64,000 bases of DNA from UBA7657 sp049652985 (GCA_049652985.1 JBASFK010000004.1:124001-188000); one strand, 5' to 3'; counted from the first letter of the stretch, positions 32,216 through 40,970 are shown. Notes: generated by a model not told the origin, from the sequence alone. Numbers and translations are program-made.

Positions 32216-33811
32216 TTAGGCTCTTTTATCGCGGATGAGAATGCCGCCCGGTGTCTCGTCGCCGGGTTTTTGCACGATCTGGAAATCGGGCGCGGCGTTT
32301 TCCTCGAGCCCCGATTTCATGACGGTTTCAACGGCCTCGGAAAAATTCTCCTGCAGCACGACATCGTCTTTCAGCTTGTAATCATAAGACGCCATCCAGA
32401 TCAGCTCTACGCCGGCCTTTTCGCTCCAGCGCGTAAGAATATCCTTCAGGCTTTCACCGGCTTTCGCTTCCCATGGTCCGGCATTCGTCTTGACCGACAA
32501 TGTCGGTGTGGCGACGGGCGCGGAGGCGAGAAGCTGTTCGGTTTGCTCCTGCTGCTGCGCTTCGGTCGAGGGCTCAGGCGAAGCGGAAACTTCCTGTGTG
32601 CCCAGCTCCGTGGGAGCGGGCAGCGTTTCGATTTCGGCAGCAGGTCCGGCCGTATTTTTCAATGGTTCGAAAGAGTCGATCGCCGGGACGGAAGTGGCTT
32701 GGGGTTCGCCCGCTGCCGCCTCTATGCCCGCCAGTTCGCCCGGGTCCTTGATGTTGGCGCGGCGCAGGCCGTTGTTGGCTGCGGGCGCAGCATCGCCCTG
32801 GCGCCAGCCGCCCTGTGAGCGGATATAAACGATTTTATCACCGATAACGGCCTGAAGCTGCAGCGGCGTCAGCATGTTGGAAATGACCTGGTCCCACGGC
32901 TTGCCGCCGTCCCACGATACGGTCTGCCCGGGATTGACGCCGGGATCGAACGAAGCGGCGTAACCGGCGGGCATGATCTGTTGCAGTGCGAGCGCGAGCG
33001 GCATATCGCTGCCGAAGCCTTCGATCACGGGCATGTCGCTTTGGGCTGCGGTGTCCTGGACGATCGTGTTCAGCGTATTTTGAACCGGATCATTCCCGGC
33101 TGCGGCCTTGTAGCTTTCGCGCGGACGCGGATCGATGACCAGCTTCTGGCTGTTGGGCGTGTTGTCCATCGCTGTCTGCGGCGCGTCCTGCGGCATGATG
33201 ACTTTGGGTTGCGCGACCATGGGAGCGGGCGGCTCCATCGCGGCTGGCGGCGAAAGATTTTGCATCGTTACGGATTCAGGCACGGGCTGGCGCGTGTCGG
33301 TGATTGAGAGCGGCGCGGAATTAGGTGATGGCGGCGGACTGACTTCCCTGACCTTGATGACTTGATTTTCTTCGGGCGGCAGTAAAGGAAGCGCCTCGTC
33401 GCCAGGCGGCATCGCCAGGGCTCGCTGGGCCGGGGAAATATCAGCCGTGTCAGCCGGTTTAAGTTGAGGCGCGGCAGGAATGGGCAGGACAGGCGCCGGA
33501 GCGGCAGCTACGGGAGCAGGCGGCACGACTGCGGGATCGTACAGGCCAGAGGCGGGCGCGGCCTGGGGCGTTTCCCCGCCGGGAAGGGGCAGAACGGTTT
33601 CGGAAGCAGGCGGGACCGGGGCCGGTGCCAGGGACGCAGCGGGCGGCATGGCGTTGTTTTCAGCCTTGGGAGCCTCCGCCGTCGGGGGAACCCATTGGAA
33701 CCCTGCGTACGTCACGGTTGCGCTCAGTAATACGGCGCCGCCGGCAAGGACGGTCAGGAGAATGAGGGATTTTCCGCCCGGGGTTCTGGTTATACGCATA
33801 CGGCCTCTCAT
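32216..33811 (-). CDS. TcpQ/PilL-like domain protein, T4BSS-associated
   Basis: 531 residues. N-terminal anchor or signal (SLILLTVLAGGAVLLSATVT), then about 200 residues very rich in Pro and Ala. Two small domains follow. One at about 265-345 (DMPLALALQQIMPAGYAASF, WDQVISNML, LQAVIGDKIVYIRSQGGW) resembles secretin N-terminal/PilL-like folds. The other at about 445-531 (WEAKAGESLKDILTRWSEKA, VELIWMASYDYKL, AVETVMKSGLEE) resembles the TcpQ C-terminal domain of type IV pilus and conjugation proteins. It could reach through the periplasm as part of the outer-membrane complex. It follows icmT on the minus strand. Family assignment by pattern only. Confidence 0.6.
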   Translation of the reverse strand: MRGRMRITRTPGGKSLILLTVLAGGAVLLSATVTYAGFQWVPPTAEAPKAENNAMPPAASLAPAPVPPASETVLPLPGGETPQAAPASGLYDPAVVPPAPVAAAPAPVLPIPAAPQLKPADTADISPAQRALAMPPGDEALPLLPPEENQVIKVREVSPPPSPNSAPLSITDTRQPVPESVTMQNLSPPAAMEPPAPMVAQPKVIMPQDAPQTAMDNTPNSQKLVIDPRPRESYKAAAGNDPVQNTLNTIVQDTAAQSDMPVIEGFGSDMPLALALQQIMPAGYAASFDPGVNPGQTVSWDGGKPWDQVISNMLTPLQLQAVIGDKIVYIRSQGGWRQGDAAPAANNGLRRANIKDPGELAGIEAAAGEPQATSVPAIDSFEPLKNTAGPAAEIETLPAPTELGTQEVSASPEPSTEAQQQEQTEQLLASAPVATPTLSVKTNAGPWEAKAGESLKDILTRWSEKAGVELIWMASYDYKLKDDVVLQENFSEAVETVMKSGLEENAAPDFQIVQKPGDETPGGILIRDKRA

Positions 33812-33914
33812 GAAATGGGTGATAATCAGGAGTTGACCATAATGCCCCGCTCTCTAAAAGACAAGCGGCGGCAGGCTAAAACCTTAAAAAAGAAGGCGGG
33901 AAAGGATGGGATTT

Positions 33915-34217
33915 TTAACCGTAATCCGTAAACTTTTTATGCTGCGCGCCGATCCAGCCCGGGCGGTCGCTGCCCACGATCCAGGAGCGGAAATTGCGGA
34001 TGGAGGCCGGAAAAGTAAGGCCTTTGCGCTCCAGGTAGCGGAAGAACAATAGCGAAAGCAGAAGTAAAAGCAGGGTCGACCAGCGGAAATAGACCAGCAG
34101 AAGCGGCAGCGGCAGCGCGGCGCGCGCGTCGAAAGCCAGGAATCGCACGGTGCGCATGGAATTGCGCCAGTGCCAGTTCATCTTTTCCTGGAGATTCTCT
34201 AGCTGTTCTGCTGCCAT
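33915..34217 (-). CDS. icmT: IcmT
   Basis: 100 residues. MNWHWRNSMRTVRFLAFDAR at residues 13-32 followed by a hydrophobic stretch (ALPLPLLLVYFRWSTLLLLL, about 34-60) and a basic C-terminal part with RSWIVGSDRPGWIG. This matches the pattern of IcmT/TraK (Legionella, about 86 residues), an inner-membrane component of the Dot/Icm system needed for pore-linked exit in Legionella. It is encoded 74 bases after dotB on the same strand. GGGGTGA upstream supports the ATG at 34217. A short helix precedes the family domain. Confidence 0.82.
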   Translation of the reverse strand: MAAEQLENLQEKMNWHWRNSMRTVRFLAFDARAALPLPLLLVYFRWSTLLLLLLSLLFFRYLERKGLTFPASIRNFRSWIVGSDRPGWIGAQHKKFTDYG

Positions 34218-34291
34218 GACTTAATCACCCCGTTTAGCCCGTCAATATGACTATCTTACCACAGATTAAGCGCTTGAGGCTTAAGAATTTT

Positions 34292-35452
34292 TTACGATGA
34301 ACCGGTGCTGGCCGAGAGCAGGAGGTAATGGCGGCGGTCGATGGAGCCGGCCTCGAACACGATCTCGGCGGAGCGCTGCATGGTGCGACCGTACTGGTTG
34401 ATCATGCGCTGGATTTCCGGCGGCCATTTCGTGAAGTGCATGTCCATCAGTTTTTCACGCACCTCTTCGGGGAACTTCATCCATTCGCGCACGCCGATCC
34501 GGCCACCCTGCACGCGCGGCACCAGCGCCTGCGTCACGATCAGGCGCAGCGTCTCCATCAACGCGACGGCGCGTTCTTCGCGCTCATTCATCTCGTAGGT
34601 GGAAAGCATACGCTGGACGGTGTTCGCAACGCCGAGTGTGTGCGTCGTTGTGTAAACGGCGTGGCCGGTTTGCGCGGCTTCGATTGCAGCATTGATCGTT
34701 TCGCGGTCGCGTGCTTCGCCGACAAGAATGATTTCGGGCTTGCGGCGCAGCGAGTTCCTGATTCCCGCCGAGAAGCTCGGCAGGTGACGCGGAATTTCTG
34801 ATTGCGACACAAGCGAGCGCGGGCTGTTGATCGCGTCGTAAACATATTCGATCGGCGATTCATAAGTCAGCATCTTGCCGCAGCCCTGCGGGCGCTCGAG
34901 CAAAAGACGGTTCCCGGCCGCGAGCAGCGTGGTTTTACCGGAACCCGTCGGGCCGGTGACGATGACGATGCCCTGGCGCGGCGCCCAGGCATCGATGATC
35001 TCGCGCTCGATTTTCAAATCTTTCATTGTCGGCGGTTCGCTCGGCAGGACACGCATCGTGATCTGCGCGGCGTCGCGGCCCTTGGACAGAATGGCCGTGA
35101 TGTTCACCCTGAACCTGATCCGCGTATAACGGTCCGGGCGGATTTCATAGGAAATGTCGAGGTCTTTGCCCGAGGCGAGGCGGGCGAGCGCTTCCGGCCC
35201 GTAAATCCGCGTCAGGAACACGGCCATGTCGGCGGCGTCGACCTTGCGTACCGTGGCGGGATAAAGATGGCCGTGAATTTCGTTATAGGGCTGGCGGTCG
35301 GATTGAATTGTAATGTCGGAGGCACCCTGCTTCACACACCACAGCAGGAACGGATCGACCATATCCTCGCCAAAACGCGGGGGCTCGTCCGGCCACGTGA
35401 GCGCCGCTGTGTCTTCCTTTTTAATAAGGCTTATCGGTTTGCGGGCTGCCAT
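34292..35452 (-). CDS. dotB: type IVB secretion ATPase DotB
   Basis: 386 residues, a PilT/VirB11-type hexameric ATPase. Walker A IVTGPTGSGKTTLLA at about 165-178, Asp box DAAQITMRVLP before it, Walker B EIILVGEARDRETI at about 238-250, and His box AQTGHAVYTTTHTLG at about 258-272. Length is close to Legionella DotB (377). It energises assembly or substrate transfer at the cytoplasmic base together with DotO. Overlaps the dotC end by 22 bases; order dotD-dotC-dotB is the same as in Legionella. Confidence 0.93.
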   Translation of the reverse strand: MAARKPISLIKKEDTAALTWPDEPPRFGEDMVDPFLLWCVKQGASDITIQSDRQPYNEIHGHLYPATVRKVDAADMAVFLTRIYGPEALARLASGKDLDISYEIRPDRYTRIRFRVNITAILSKGRDAAQITMRVLPSEPPTMKDLKIEREIIDAWAPRQGIVIVTGPTGSGKTTLLAAGNRLLLERPQGCGKMLTYESPIEYVYDAINSPRSLVSQSEIPRHLPSFSAGIRNSLRRKPEIILVGEARDRETINAAIEAAQTGHAVYTTTHTLGVANTVQRMLSTYEMNEREERAVALMETLRLIVTQALVPRVQGGRIGVREWMKFPEEVREKLMDMHFTKWPPEIQRMINQYGRTMQRSAEIVFEAGSIDRRHYLLLSASTGSS

Positions 35453-36507
35453 TGTTCGGATCCGGTTATGAGCTCGGGAACGCCCGTGATTTGCACGGCG
35501 CGGTCGCCGACGCGCATTTCATTACCGTCGCCCGTAACGCCCCGGTCGACCTGCAACGCATAGGGCGGCGAGACCATGCCCTGTGTCAGCAGGATGCGGT
35601 AGCGAACCATACCCTGGAAATCGGCCTGCAGGAGATTGAGATCATCCTGGAAAATTTCGTCAGCCTGTTTAATGCCTTCATCCCATCCCTTGATGACCAG
35701 CTCCTGCCAGAGCTTGCGCTCTTCCTCGTTTTCAGGACGCAGGATATCCGGCGGCGGATCGACCTCGCCCCATTCGCGCTCGAGATAATTGCGCCATGTG
35801 CGCGAGGTGGAGACGATCTTGGCGTTGTTGACGATGTTGTACAGCGCGTCGGAAACGGCGGCCTGCTGCCCGTCATCCTCGATCAGCATCGCGTTCAGCG
35901 ATTCATTGATGATCGGCGGCTCGATCAGGAAACCGGACGGCGCGGGGATCAGGAGCTGGCGGAAATTATAAACCTTGTCCATCGATATGGCGCTTTTTTC
36001 AAGGTCGTTGCGGATGAAAAATGTGCGCCACGCCAGCCCGCCGCGTGCGCCATATGAAATCGCAGCTTCTCTCAAGGCATCGCGGCGGATGTCGAATGTC
36101 ATGCCGGATTCGCCCTCGACGATTGTGTTCTCGCGCTGGAGATTTTTGAGGTCGTCGAGTTGCGGGGGCACTTCGGTGGTGCTGACGGTTTCCTGCTCCA
36201 GATCCTCGTACATGACGCGTTTTGTTTTAACTTCTGGCTCCGCAGGCTGTCCGGGCATGCCCGGCATGCCTGGAATTCCCGGGTAATAAGGCGCATACGG
36301 TTGCTGGTATTGTCCCGGCTGGCCCGATGTCGGGACGGGCGCGAGTTGCTGGAAGGGATTGATCTGCGCCTGAGCGGCGGTTTGCTGCTGCTGCGCCGCC
36401 TGCACGTTGTTGTCCTGCGCGGCTGCCGGCGTTACGGCGAAGGCCAGCAGCGCGGCGAAAACGGCCGGTATTGTTCTGCTGCTTATCTTCATCGTGTTAC
36501 GCGGCAT
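35431..36507 (-). CDS. dotC: DotC outer-membrane core component (no lipobox seen)
   Basis: 358 residues. Signal peptide (SRTIPAVFAALLAFAVTPAA) followed by a Gln/Pro/Gly-rich linker (about 30-90) and the DotC domain (LREAAISYGARGGLAWRTFF, YNFRQLLIPAPSGFLIEPPI, EREWGEVDPPPDILRPENEE, GMVRYRILLTQGMVSPPYAL). Legionella DotC is a lipoprotein that with DotD places DotH in the outer membrane; here the signal ends in PAAAQ without any Cys, so the protein would be soluble periplasmic or be held by partners. Starts at 36507 or at 36492 (MKISSRT) are possible. Confidence 0.87.
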   Translation of the reverse strand: MPRNTMKISSRTIPAVFAALLAFAVTPAAAQDNNVQAAQQQQTAAQAQINPFQQLAPVPTSGQPGQYQQPYAPYYPGIPGMPGMPGQPAEPEVKTKRVMYEDLEQETVSTTEVPPQLDDLKNLQRENTIVEGESGMTFDIRRDALREAAISYGARGGLAWRTFFIRNDLEKSAISMDKVYNFRQLLIPAPSGFLIEPPIINESLNAMLIEDDGQQAAVSDALYNIVNNAKIVSTSRTWRNYLEREWGEVDPPPDILRPENEEERKLWQELVIKGWDEGIKQADEIFQDDLNLLQADFQGMVRYRILLTQGMVSPPYALQVDRGVTGDGNEMRVGDRAVQITGVPELITGSEQWQPANR

Positions 36508-36537
36508 TTAAAAACATCCAAATCAGGGACAGAAAAT

Positions 36538-37047
36538 TTATTGGCCGATACCGGAATTAGGCGGGTAGTGAAGCTCGACGACGCGGGCAGGTCCGTCGAC
36601 TTTGATGTCGCCGCGCATTCCAAGCTGGAGGCCGATATTGCGCAGCACGTCAATCACCGGCATGTTATCGGCATTCAGGGAAACCACGACAGGCACGACC
36701 GGCGGGCCGCCGACAGTCAGAAAATTATATCCGGCGCGTTCGGCCAACGATTTCGCGATCGGCTCGACAGGGCCGACCCAGTTGACGGTCACGCCGCGGC
36801 GAAGTTCGGTCGGCGCGTTGCCCACGGGGCCGACGGCGATGCCGGGCGAGCGGGCGGTTTCAACGGCGGCCAGTGTCTGGAGCGAATTGGCGGCGCGGTC
36901 GGCGGCATCGGCCAGCATGGCGGTGACGCTGTCGGGTTCCGCGACAAGCTGCGGGTGCGCGTTACTGAATTCGCGCGCCGGCGTATCGCAGGCAGTCAGC
37001 AACGCAAGACTTGCAAAAACCGTGATGAAAGCAGAAATTCGGGCCAT
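36538..37047 (-). CDS. dotD: DotD outer-membrane lipoprotein
   Basis: 169 residues. Lipoprotein signal MARISAFITVFASLALLTAC with lipobox LTAC (Cys20). The domain is DotD-like: VNWVGPVEPIAKSLAERAGY, VPVVVSLNADNMPVIDVLRN and GLQLGMRGDIKVDGPARVVE, a fold related to secretin N-terminal domains. Length agrees with Legionella DotD (163). It is first in the dotD-dotC-dotB-icmT unit. A terminator just upstream (37190-37226) separates it from the lytic transglycosylase gene, so it must have its own promoter in 37048-37189. Confidence 0.88.
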   Translation of the reverse strand: MARISAFITVFASLALLTACDTPAREFSNAHPQLVAEPDSVTAMLADAADRAANSLQTLAAVETARSPGIAVGPVGNAPTELRRGVTVNWVGPVEPIAKSLAERAGYNFLTVGGPPVVPVVVSLNADNMPVIDVLRNIGLQLGMRGDIKVDGPARVVELHYPPNSGIGQ

Positions 37048-37189
37048 TCACTTCGTTACCTTGTAAAAACAGCGCAGTCACTTAAGTCCGGAGAGGATCA
37101 GGGCTTAAAATGAAGTGCCAGTATATATAAATCAAGCTTAACGCTTCATTCCTGCGTCCGCAAGATGCCTTTCCAATCTGTCCCTCCCG

Positions 37190-37226
37190 AAAAAACCGCT
37201 ATTTTACAGGCAAATAAAAGCGGTTT
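37190..37226 (-). terminator. intrinsic terminator after the lytic transglycosylase gene
   Basis: On the minus strand AAACCGCT pairs with AGCGGTTT and is followed directly by more U; the loop region is about 18 bases and can pair partly. It begins at the stop codon of the gene at 37226-37648 and isolates that unit from dotD. Confidence 0.6.
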
Positions 37227-37648
37227 CAGCGGCCAGTCCGGACCAGGCCGTTTTCATGCAGGACGCCGATGACTTTTTTCTTGTAAGACGTGCCGAAAAG
37301 CGCCGTGCGCGAGTGGTAATGCGCTATGGCCTGCGACAGGCTGCCGGTTTCGTCGATATGGCCGCGCAGAATCCAGGCCGCGACGCTGACATTCGTGCAG
37401 GCATCATCGCGCACCCATTTACGGGCGGTGCTTTCGCTGACACCCCAGTTGCCCGCAAGCTCGGGCATCCAGATCGTATTGATCTGCATGGGGCCGAGGT
37501 CGAACGTGCCGTTGTCGTTCTTCACTTCCTGGCCGACTTTGCCGCCTTCGACCTTGTATATCCCGACCAGCACGGCTGGGGGGACGGAATAGGTCTGCGA
37601 GGCGAGCATCAGGCAGGCGGCGAGAACTTTACTCGAAGCGGCGATCAT
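37226..37648 (-). CDS. lytic transglycosylase-like protein (VirB1/TrbN type)
   Basis: 140 residues. Compact SLT-type domain: VPPAVLVGIYKVEGGKVGQE with the expected catalytic Glu, then NDNGTFDLGPMQINTIWMPE (typical GxMQIN motif) and AWILRGHIDETGSLSQAIAH, with YHSRT near the end. Such small transglycosylases open peptidoglycan locally for type IV secretion or pilus assembly. The N-terminus has only a short hydrophobic stretch; export by Sec is uncertain. It lies next to dotD but ends in its own terminator. Confidence 0.82.
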   Translation of the reverse strand: MIAASSKVLAACLMLASQTYSVPPAVLVGIYKVEGGKVGQEVKNDNGTFDLGPMQINTIWMPELAGNWGVSESTARKWVRDDACTNVSVAAWILRGHIDETGSLSQAIAHYHSRTALFGTSYKKKVIGVLHENGLVRTGR

Positions 37649-37699
37649 AAAATGTACTCCACAAGAACCCGGTTATTTTAAAGGGAATTTTCGATTCCG

Positions 37700-38674
37700 T
37701 CACTCTTTTTTGCCCGGGCCCTTGAAAAAGGACATGGGGTTGCCCGACCCGGAACCCTGCGGCTGCTGCGGATTTGCAGGCGGCGAAGAGGGGGGCGGAG
37801 CGGCCTGCGGCGGCGGTGTAAAAGGCGGCGGTGCAGGAGGAGGAGCGGGCGCCCGACCGCCGCCCGATGAGGCGCTTTCGCGGCCTCCGCCGGGAACCAT
37901 TTCGCGGGCCAGGGTCTCGAGGATACCCGCGCGTAAGTAAAAGGCTTTCCAGACCGATTCAATACCAACGCCACCCATGGTGCGTTGTTCTTCGGTGAGA
38001 GACATCATGCGGGTGGTTTCGGCTTCGTGGCAGGCGGCGTAAATCCCGGCCAGCGCTCCGAGCAGGGAAAGCTCCATGCGTTTTTGTTCTGCCGGGTCCA
38101 GCGAAGAAAACAGGGATTCCCGCATTTCCATCGCCTTCTGCACCAGCTTTCCTGCGATATCCATCACCAGTTTTTGTTCGGGTTGGCCGAAGGGAAAGGC
38201 CGCCGCCGCGCCGACGACAGGCACGAAAGCGTGGATATATTGAAGGCTGATTTGCTGCGCGTCGCCGCCCTGGCCGAAGGGCTCAAGGTTACTGAGGCGG
38301 GCCGTGGCGTCGGCGCCGGGCATGAAATTTTCAGAATAGGCGAGCACCGTCTGCATCGCTGCTGTCATTTTGCGAAGGTCATTGTCGCCGGGCGCCTTGC
38401 CGGTCTGGCGGTAATGCGCGCCGACCAGCCCGCCCGCCAGCGCCGCAAGCCCGACGCGGATGGAATCGCCACCGTCCGGCATCGCGCCGAGATCGATGGC
38501 CTGCGCCATATCAATGCTGGCCTGCGTGGTTTTCGCCAGCAGCTCGGCCATGCGCTGGGCGTCTTTGTGCGTTTCCTCGGCAGCCGAACGGCCAGGCGCG
38601 CGCAGGATCGACGTCATCAGCGGCGTGCCTATCTTTTCAAGAACCCGGAGGAGATATTCGGCGCGTTGATTCAT
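37700..38674 (-). CDS. uncharacterised helical protein with Pro-rich tail
   Basis: 324 residues, not recognised. Residues 1-255 are mostly helical, with several moderately hydrophobic stretches (IRVGLAALAGGLVGAHYRQT, FVPVVGAAAAFPFGQPEQK, LSLLGALAGIYAACHEAET). Residues 260-324 are almost only Gly, Pro, Ala and Ser, ending FFKGPGKKE. No signal peptide. It lies between the DsbC-like and transglycosylase genes on the same strand, so it probably serves the same envelope machinery. It could be a cytoplasmic or membrane-attached T4BSS accessory. Confidence 0.6.
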   Translation of the reverse strand: MNQRAEYLLRVLEKIGTPLMTSILRAPGRSAAEETHKDAQRMAELLAKTTQASIDMAQAIDLGAMPDGGDSIRVGLAALAGGLVGAHYRQTGKAPGDNDLRKMTAAMQTVLAYSENFMPGADATARLSNLEPFGQGGDAQQISLQYIHAFVPVVGAAAAFPFGQPEQKLVMDIAGKLVQKAMEMRESLFSSLDPAEQKRMELSLLGALAGIYAACHEAETTRMMSLTEEQRTMGGVGIESVWKAFYLRAGILETLAREMVPGGGRESASSGGGRAPAPPPAPPPFTPPPQAAPPPSSPPANPQQPQGSGSGNPMSFFKGPGKKE

Positions 38675-38773
38675 TAACGGACTGGTGGATCAGAGTGAAA
38701 AACACATAGCAAAACCCTTGGCCGCAATTATAAGCCGTAACGCGGTCAATTGAAAGCCGCAGAGGTTAAGGTA

Positions 38774-39634
38774 TTAACTGCGCGCGCCGAGGTCGTTAAT
38801 GAAAGCCTCGATGTCTTTGGGGCGCCCGCGCACCAGTTTCACGGTGTTGTCCTTGGCGCGGTAGACGATCATGGGCGTGACCGTGAACTGCCAGGACTGC
38901 ATGATGGCGAGGTTACGCTGTACGCCCTGGTCGCTGAGCTCGCTTTTGGCGGGCAGGGCGGTGGTGTCGCCGTCGAGGTGCTTGTACCAGCGCTCCGCCG
39001 GGTTCGGCGTCGCCAGCAGGAAAGCGGCCTGGGCGCGCGTCTCCTCCTTGAAGCCAACAGGCACCATGCGAATCTGTACCCGGCCCTTGCCGATATAATC
39101 ATTGCGCAGCGCCTGGATGAATTCATGGCAGTGCGGGCATTGCGGATCGATAAAGGCGTAAGCGATAGGCGCGCCCTGTTCGCCGAGCGGGATCCAGTTG
39201 CTGTTTTCGATGTCGTAATAAAGCTGTTCGGACGGCGCTTTGAATTTGGGGTCGTTGCCCGGTTCGATCGGGCTTGAATTGGCGTCCTCGGCCAGCGAGT
39301 CGAGCAGCGTATCGCCCTGTTGCTGCAGACGCTTGACCTGCTGCATGGTGACCAGCTTGCCGTTCGCGTCGAACAGCAGGCCCATCACGAACGCGCTTTT
39401 GTCCGGCAGCACATAGAAATACTGTTCCTGTCCACTTTTGACGGTGATCCATGAATCGAAACCATGGTCGCGTCCGAGGTAGCGCACCTGCGCGCCCTGG
39501 CTGACAAGCTCCTGTATGGGCTTGGGCATATCAGGCAGCGGTGTGTTGGTAGCCTGCGCGGCGGCTTCCTGCGCATGCGCGGGAGCGGCAAGGGCGAAAA
39601 CGGCAAACGTGGCGAGCAGGAGGAATTTCTTCAT
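38774..39634 (-). CDS. DsbC/DsbG-like thiol:disulfide interchange protein
   Basis: 286 residues. Signal peptide KKFLLLATFAVFALAAPAHA, an N-terminal dimerisation-like part (PKPIQELVSQGAQVRYLGRD, YFYVLPDKSAFVMGLLFDAN), and a thioredoxin domain with active site DPQCPHCHEF (Cys166, Cys169) and the cis-Pro region WQFTVTPMIVYR. DsbC-type proteins isomerise wrong disulfides in the periplasm; a CPHC site also occurs in DsbA. It is first in a minus-strand operon with two genes linked to the Dot/Icm region. Likely clients include the cysteine-containing exported paralogues at 22.5-28.4 kb, which is inference. Confidence 0.86.
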   Translation of the reverse strand: MKKFLLLATFAVFALAAPAHAQEAAAQATNTPLPDMPKPIQELVSQGAQVRYLGRDHGFDSWITVKSGQEQYFYVLPDKSAFVMGLLFDANGKLVTMQQVKRLQQQGDTLLDSLAEDANSSPIEPGNDPKFKAPSEQLYYDIENSNWIPLGEQGAPIAYAFIDPQCPHCHEFIQALRNDYIGKGRVQIRMVPVGFKEETRAQAAFLLATPNPAERWYKHLDGDTTALPAKSELSDQGVQRNLAIMQSWQFTVTPMIVYRAKDNTVKLVRGRPKDIEAFINDLGARS

Positions 39635-39752
39635 CGGGTTCTCCTTGAAAAGGCCCGGTTTAAAGCACCGGGACGGCCAATATTCAACTATTACGCATGG
39701 CCCCGCAAGAGCCTTTGCGCTTCAGGCCGGAAACTGCCGCGATCAAAGTCTT

Positions 39753-39782
39753 TTGCCAACCCGCCAAGTGTAATAATATAAT
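39753..39782 (+). promoter_or_regulatory. sigma-70 promoter of lemA
   Basis: TTGCCA (39753-39758), 18 bases, TATAAT (39777-39782). Transcription would start near 39790, and GGAGG lies before the ATG at 39818. Confidence 0.65.
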
Positions 39783-39817
39783 AGAAGATTATTATACCCA
39801 CATACGGGAGGCTTTCT

Positions 39818-40384
39818 ATGGAGCTATTGATTTTCCTCGGCGTCGCCGGTTTTGCCGTCTTTCTATTAATCTCGATTTACAACCGGCTGGTGGCGCTGCG
39901 CCAGAACCGCAGACAGTCTTTCGCCGATATCGATGTGCAGCTCAAGCAGAGGTTCGATCTCGTCCCGCAGCTCGTGGAGACGGTGAAAGCCTATGCCGCC
40001 CATGAAAAATCCGTATTTGAAAAAGTGACGGCGGCCCGCGCCGGGGTCAAGGCGGCGAAGAATATCGACCAGCGTGTCGAGGCTGAGAATGCGCTGACGC
40101 GCGCGATGGTGGACCTCTACGCCGTGGCCGAGAATTACCCCGACCTGAAGGCCAATGCGAATTTCCAGCAGCTCATGTCCGAACTTTCGGATATCGAGAA
40201 CAAGCTCGCAGCCGCGCGGCGCTTCTTCAACAACGCGACCGCCGAACTCAACACGGCGATCGAGCAGTTCCCGGCGGTCCTGTTCACGGCCCTGCTTGGT
40301 TTCCACAAAGAGGAATTTTTTGAAATTCCAGACGGTGACCGCGTCGCCCATGACAAGGCGCCGGACGTAAAGTTCGGATCATAA
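39818..40384 (+). CDS. lemA: LemA family protein
   Basis: 188 residues. N-terminal membrane helix (LLIFLGVAGFAVFLLISIYN) then the helical-bundle LemA domain with NRLVALRQNRRQSFADIDVQ, LKQRFDLVPQLVETVKAYAA and YPDLKANANFQQLMSELSDI. LemA proteins are membrane-anchored with a cytoplasmic or periplasmic bundle; their role is unclear. They are often encoded next to M48 metalloproteases, as is the case two genes downstream. Confidence 0.93.
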   Translation: MELLIFLGVAGFAVFLLISIYNRLVALRQNRRQSFADIDVQLKQRFDLVPQLVETVKAYAAHEKSVFEKVTAARAGVKAAKNIDQRVEAENALTRAMVDLYAVAENYPDLKANANFQQLMSELSDIENKLAAARRFFNNATAELNTAIEQFPAVLFTALLGFHKEEFFEIPDGDRVAHDKAPDVKFGS

Positions 40385-40390
40385 ACCGCG

Positions 40391-40969
40391 ATGAAGCCGC
40401 TGCTTGTTTTTATCTTATGCTTTTCTTTGGTCATTCCCGCCTTTGCGGCTGAGAAGGAGCCGGAGGTTGCTGTTGAAACCTCGAAACGCACGCGCTTCGC
40501 GGTTGAGCTTCTCCGCAAAAGATGCCTGACATATTTTTCGGACCGTACCGGGCTGGTCAAGCTTCTGGATTCACATTACGAGCGCCCTCCGGAAAGCGAG
40601 ACGCGCGGCATGCTGGATTTTCTCCATGCCGATTCCGGCGACGTATGGTCGGCCGTCATGTCGCCGACAGTCAGCTATACGATCGTTTCCGAAACGGGCG
40701 GCAACTGCCACGTCATCACCGAGCAAAGCGACAGCGCGTTGCTGCATAAGCATGTAAAAAATCTCGCGGCTGATGTGCGCGATTCCAGAAGCTTCAATGT
40801 CGTCGATTACAAGGGCGTTCCAGAGAACGTAGGCCCAGTGAAAACATCGGAGTTCGTCGTCAAGGCACCGGACGGCGGCATCATCCTGACCGTGCGCGCC
40901 ACGACGAAAGACGATTCGAAAACCGAACTTGCTGAAGGCGTATTGTCCGTCTTCAAGCCCGTGAAGTAA
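40391..40969 (+). CDS. exported protein of unknown function between lemA and the M48 protease
   Basis: 192 residues. A signal peptide (KPLLVFILCFSLVIPAFAA) is clear. The rest is a single soluble domain with two cysteines (RKRCLTYFSD, TGGNCHVITE) and a beta-rich end (GIILTVRATTKDD). No family recognised. It starts six bases after lemA and ends one base before the protease gene, so the three are an operon. Probably periplasmic; it may be a partner of the LemA or protease function. Confidence 0.65.
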   Translation: MKPLLVFILCFSLVIPAFAAEKEPEVAVETSKRTRFAVELLRKRCLTYFSDRTGLVKLLDSHYERPPESETRGMLDFLHADSGDVWSAVMSPTVSYTIVSETGGNCHVITEQSDSALLHKHVKNLAADVRDSRSFNVVDYKGVPENVGPVKTSEFVVKAPDGGIILTVRATTKDDSKTELAEGVLSVFKPVK

Positions 40970-40970
40970 A

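Noticed and set aside
34255..34292. Possible terminator between dotB and icmT (TTAAGC/GCTTAA)
   Set aside because: Stem of six weak pairs and no U tract on the minus strand; dotB-icmT read-through is likely.
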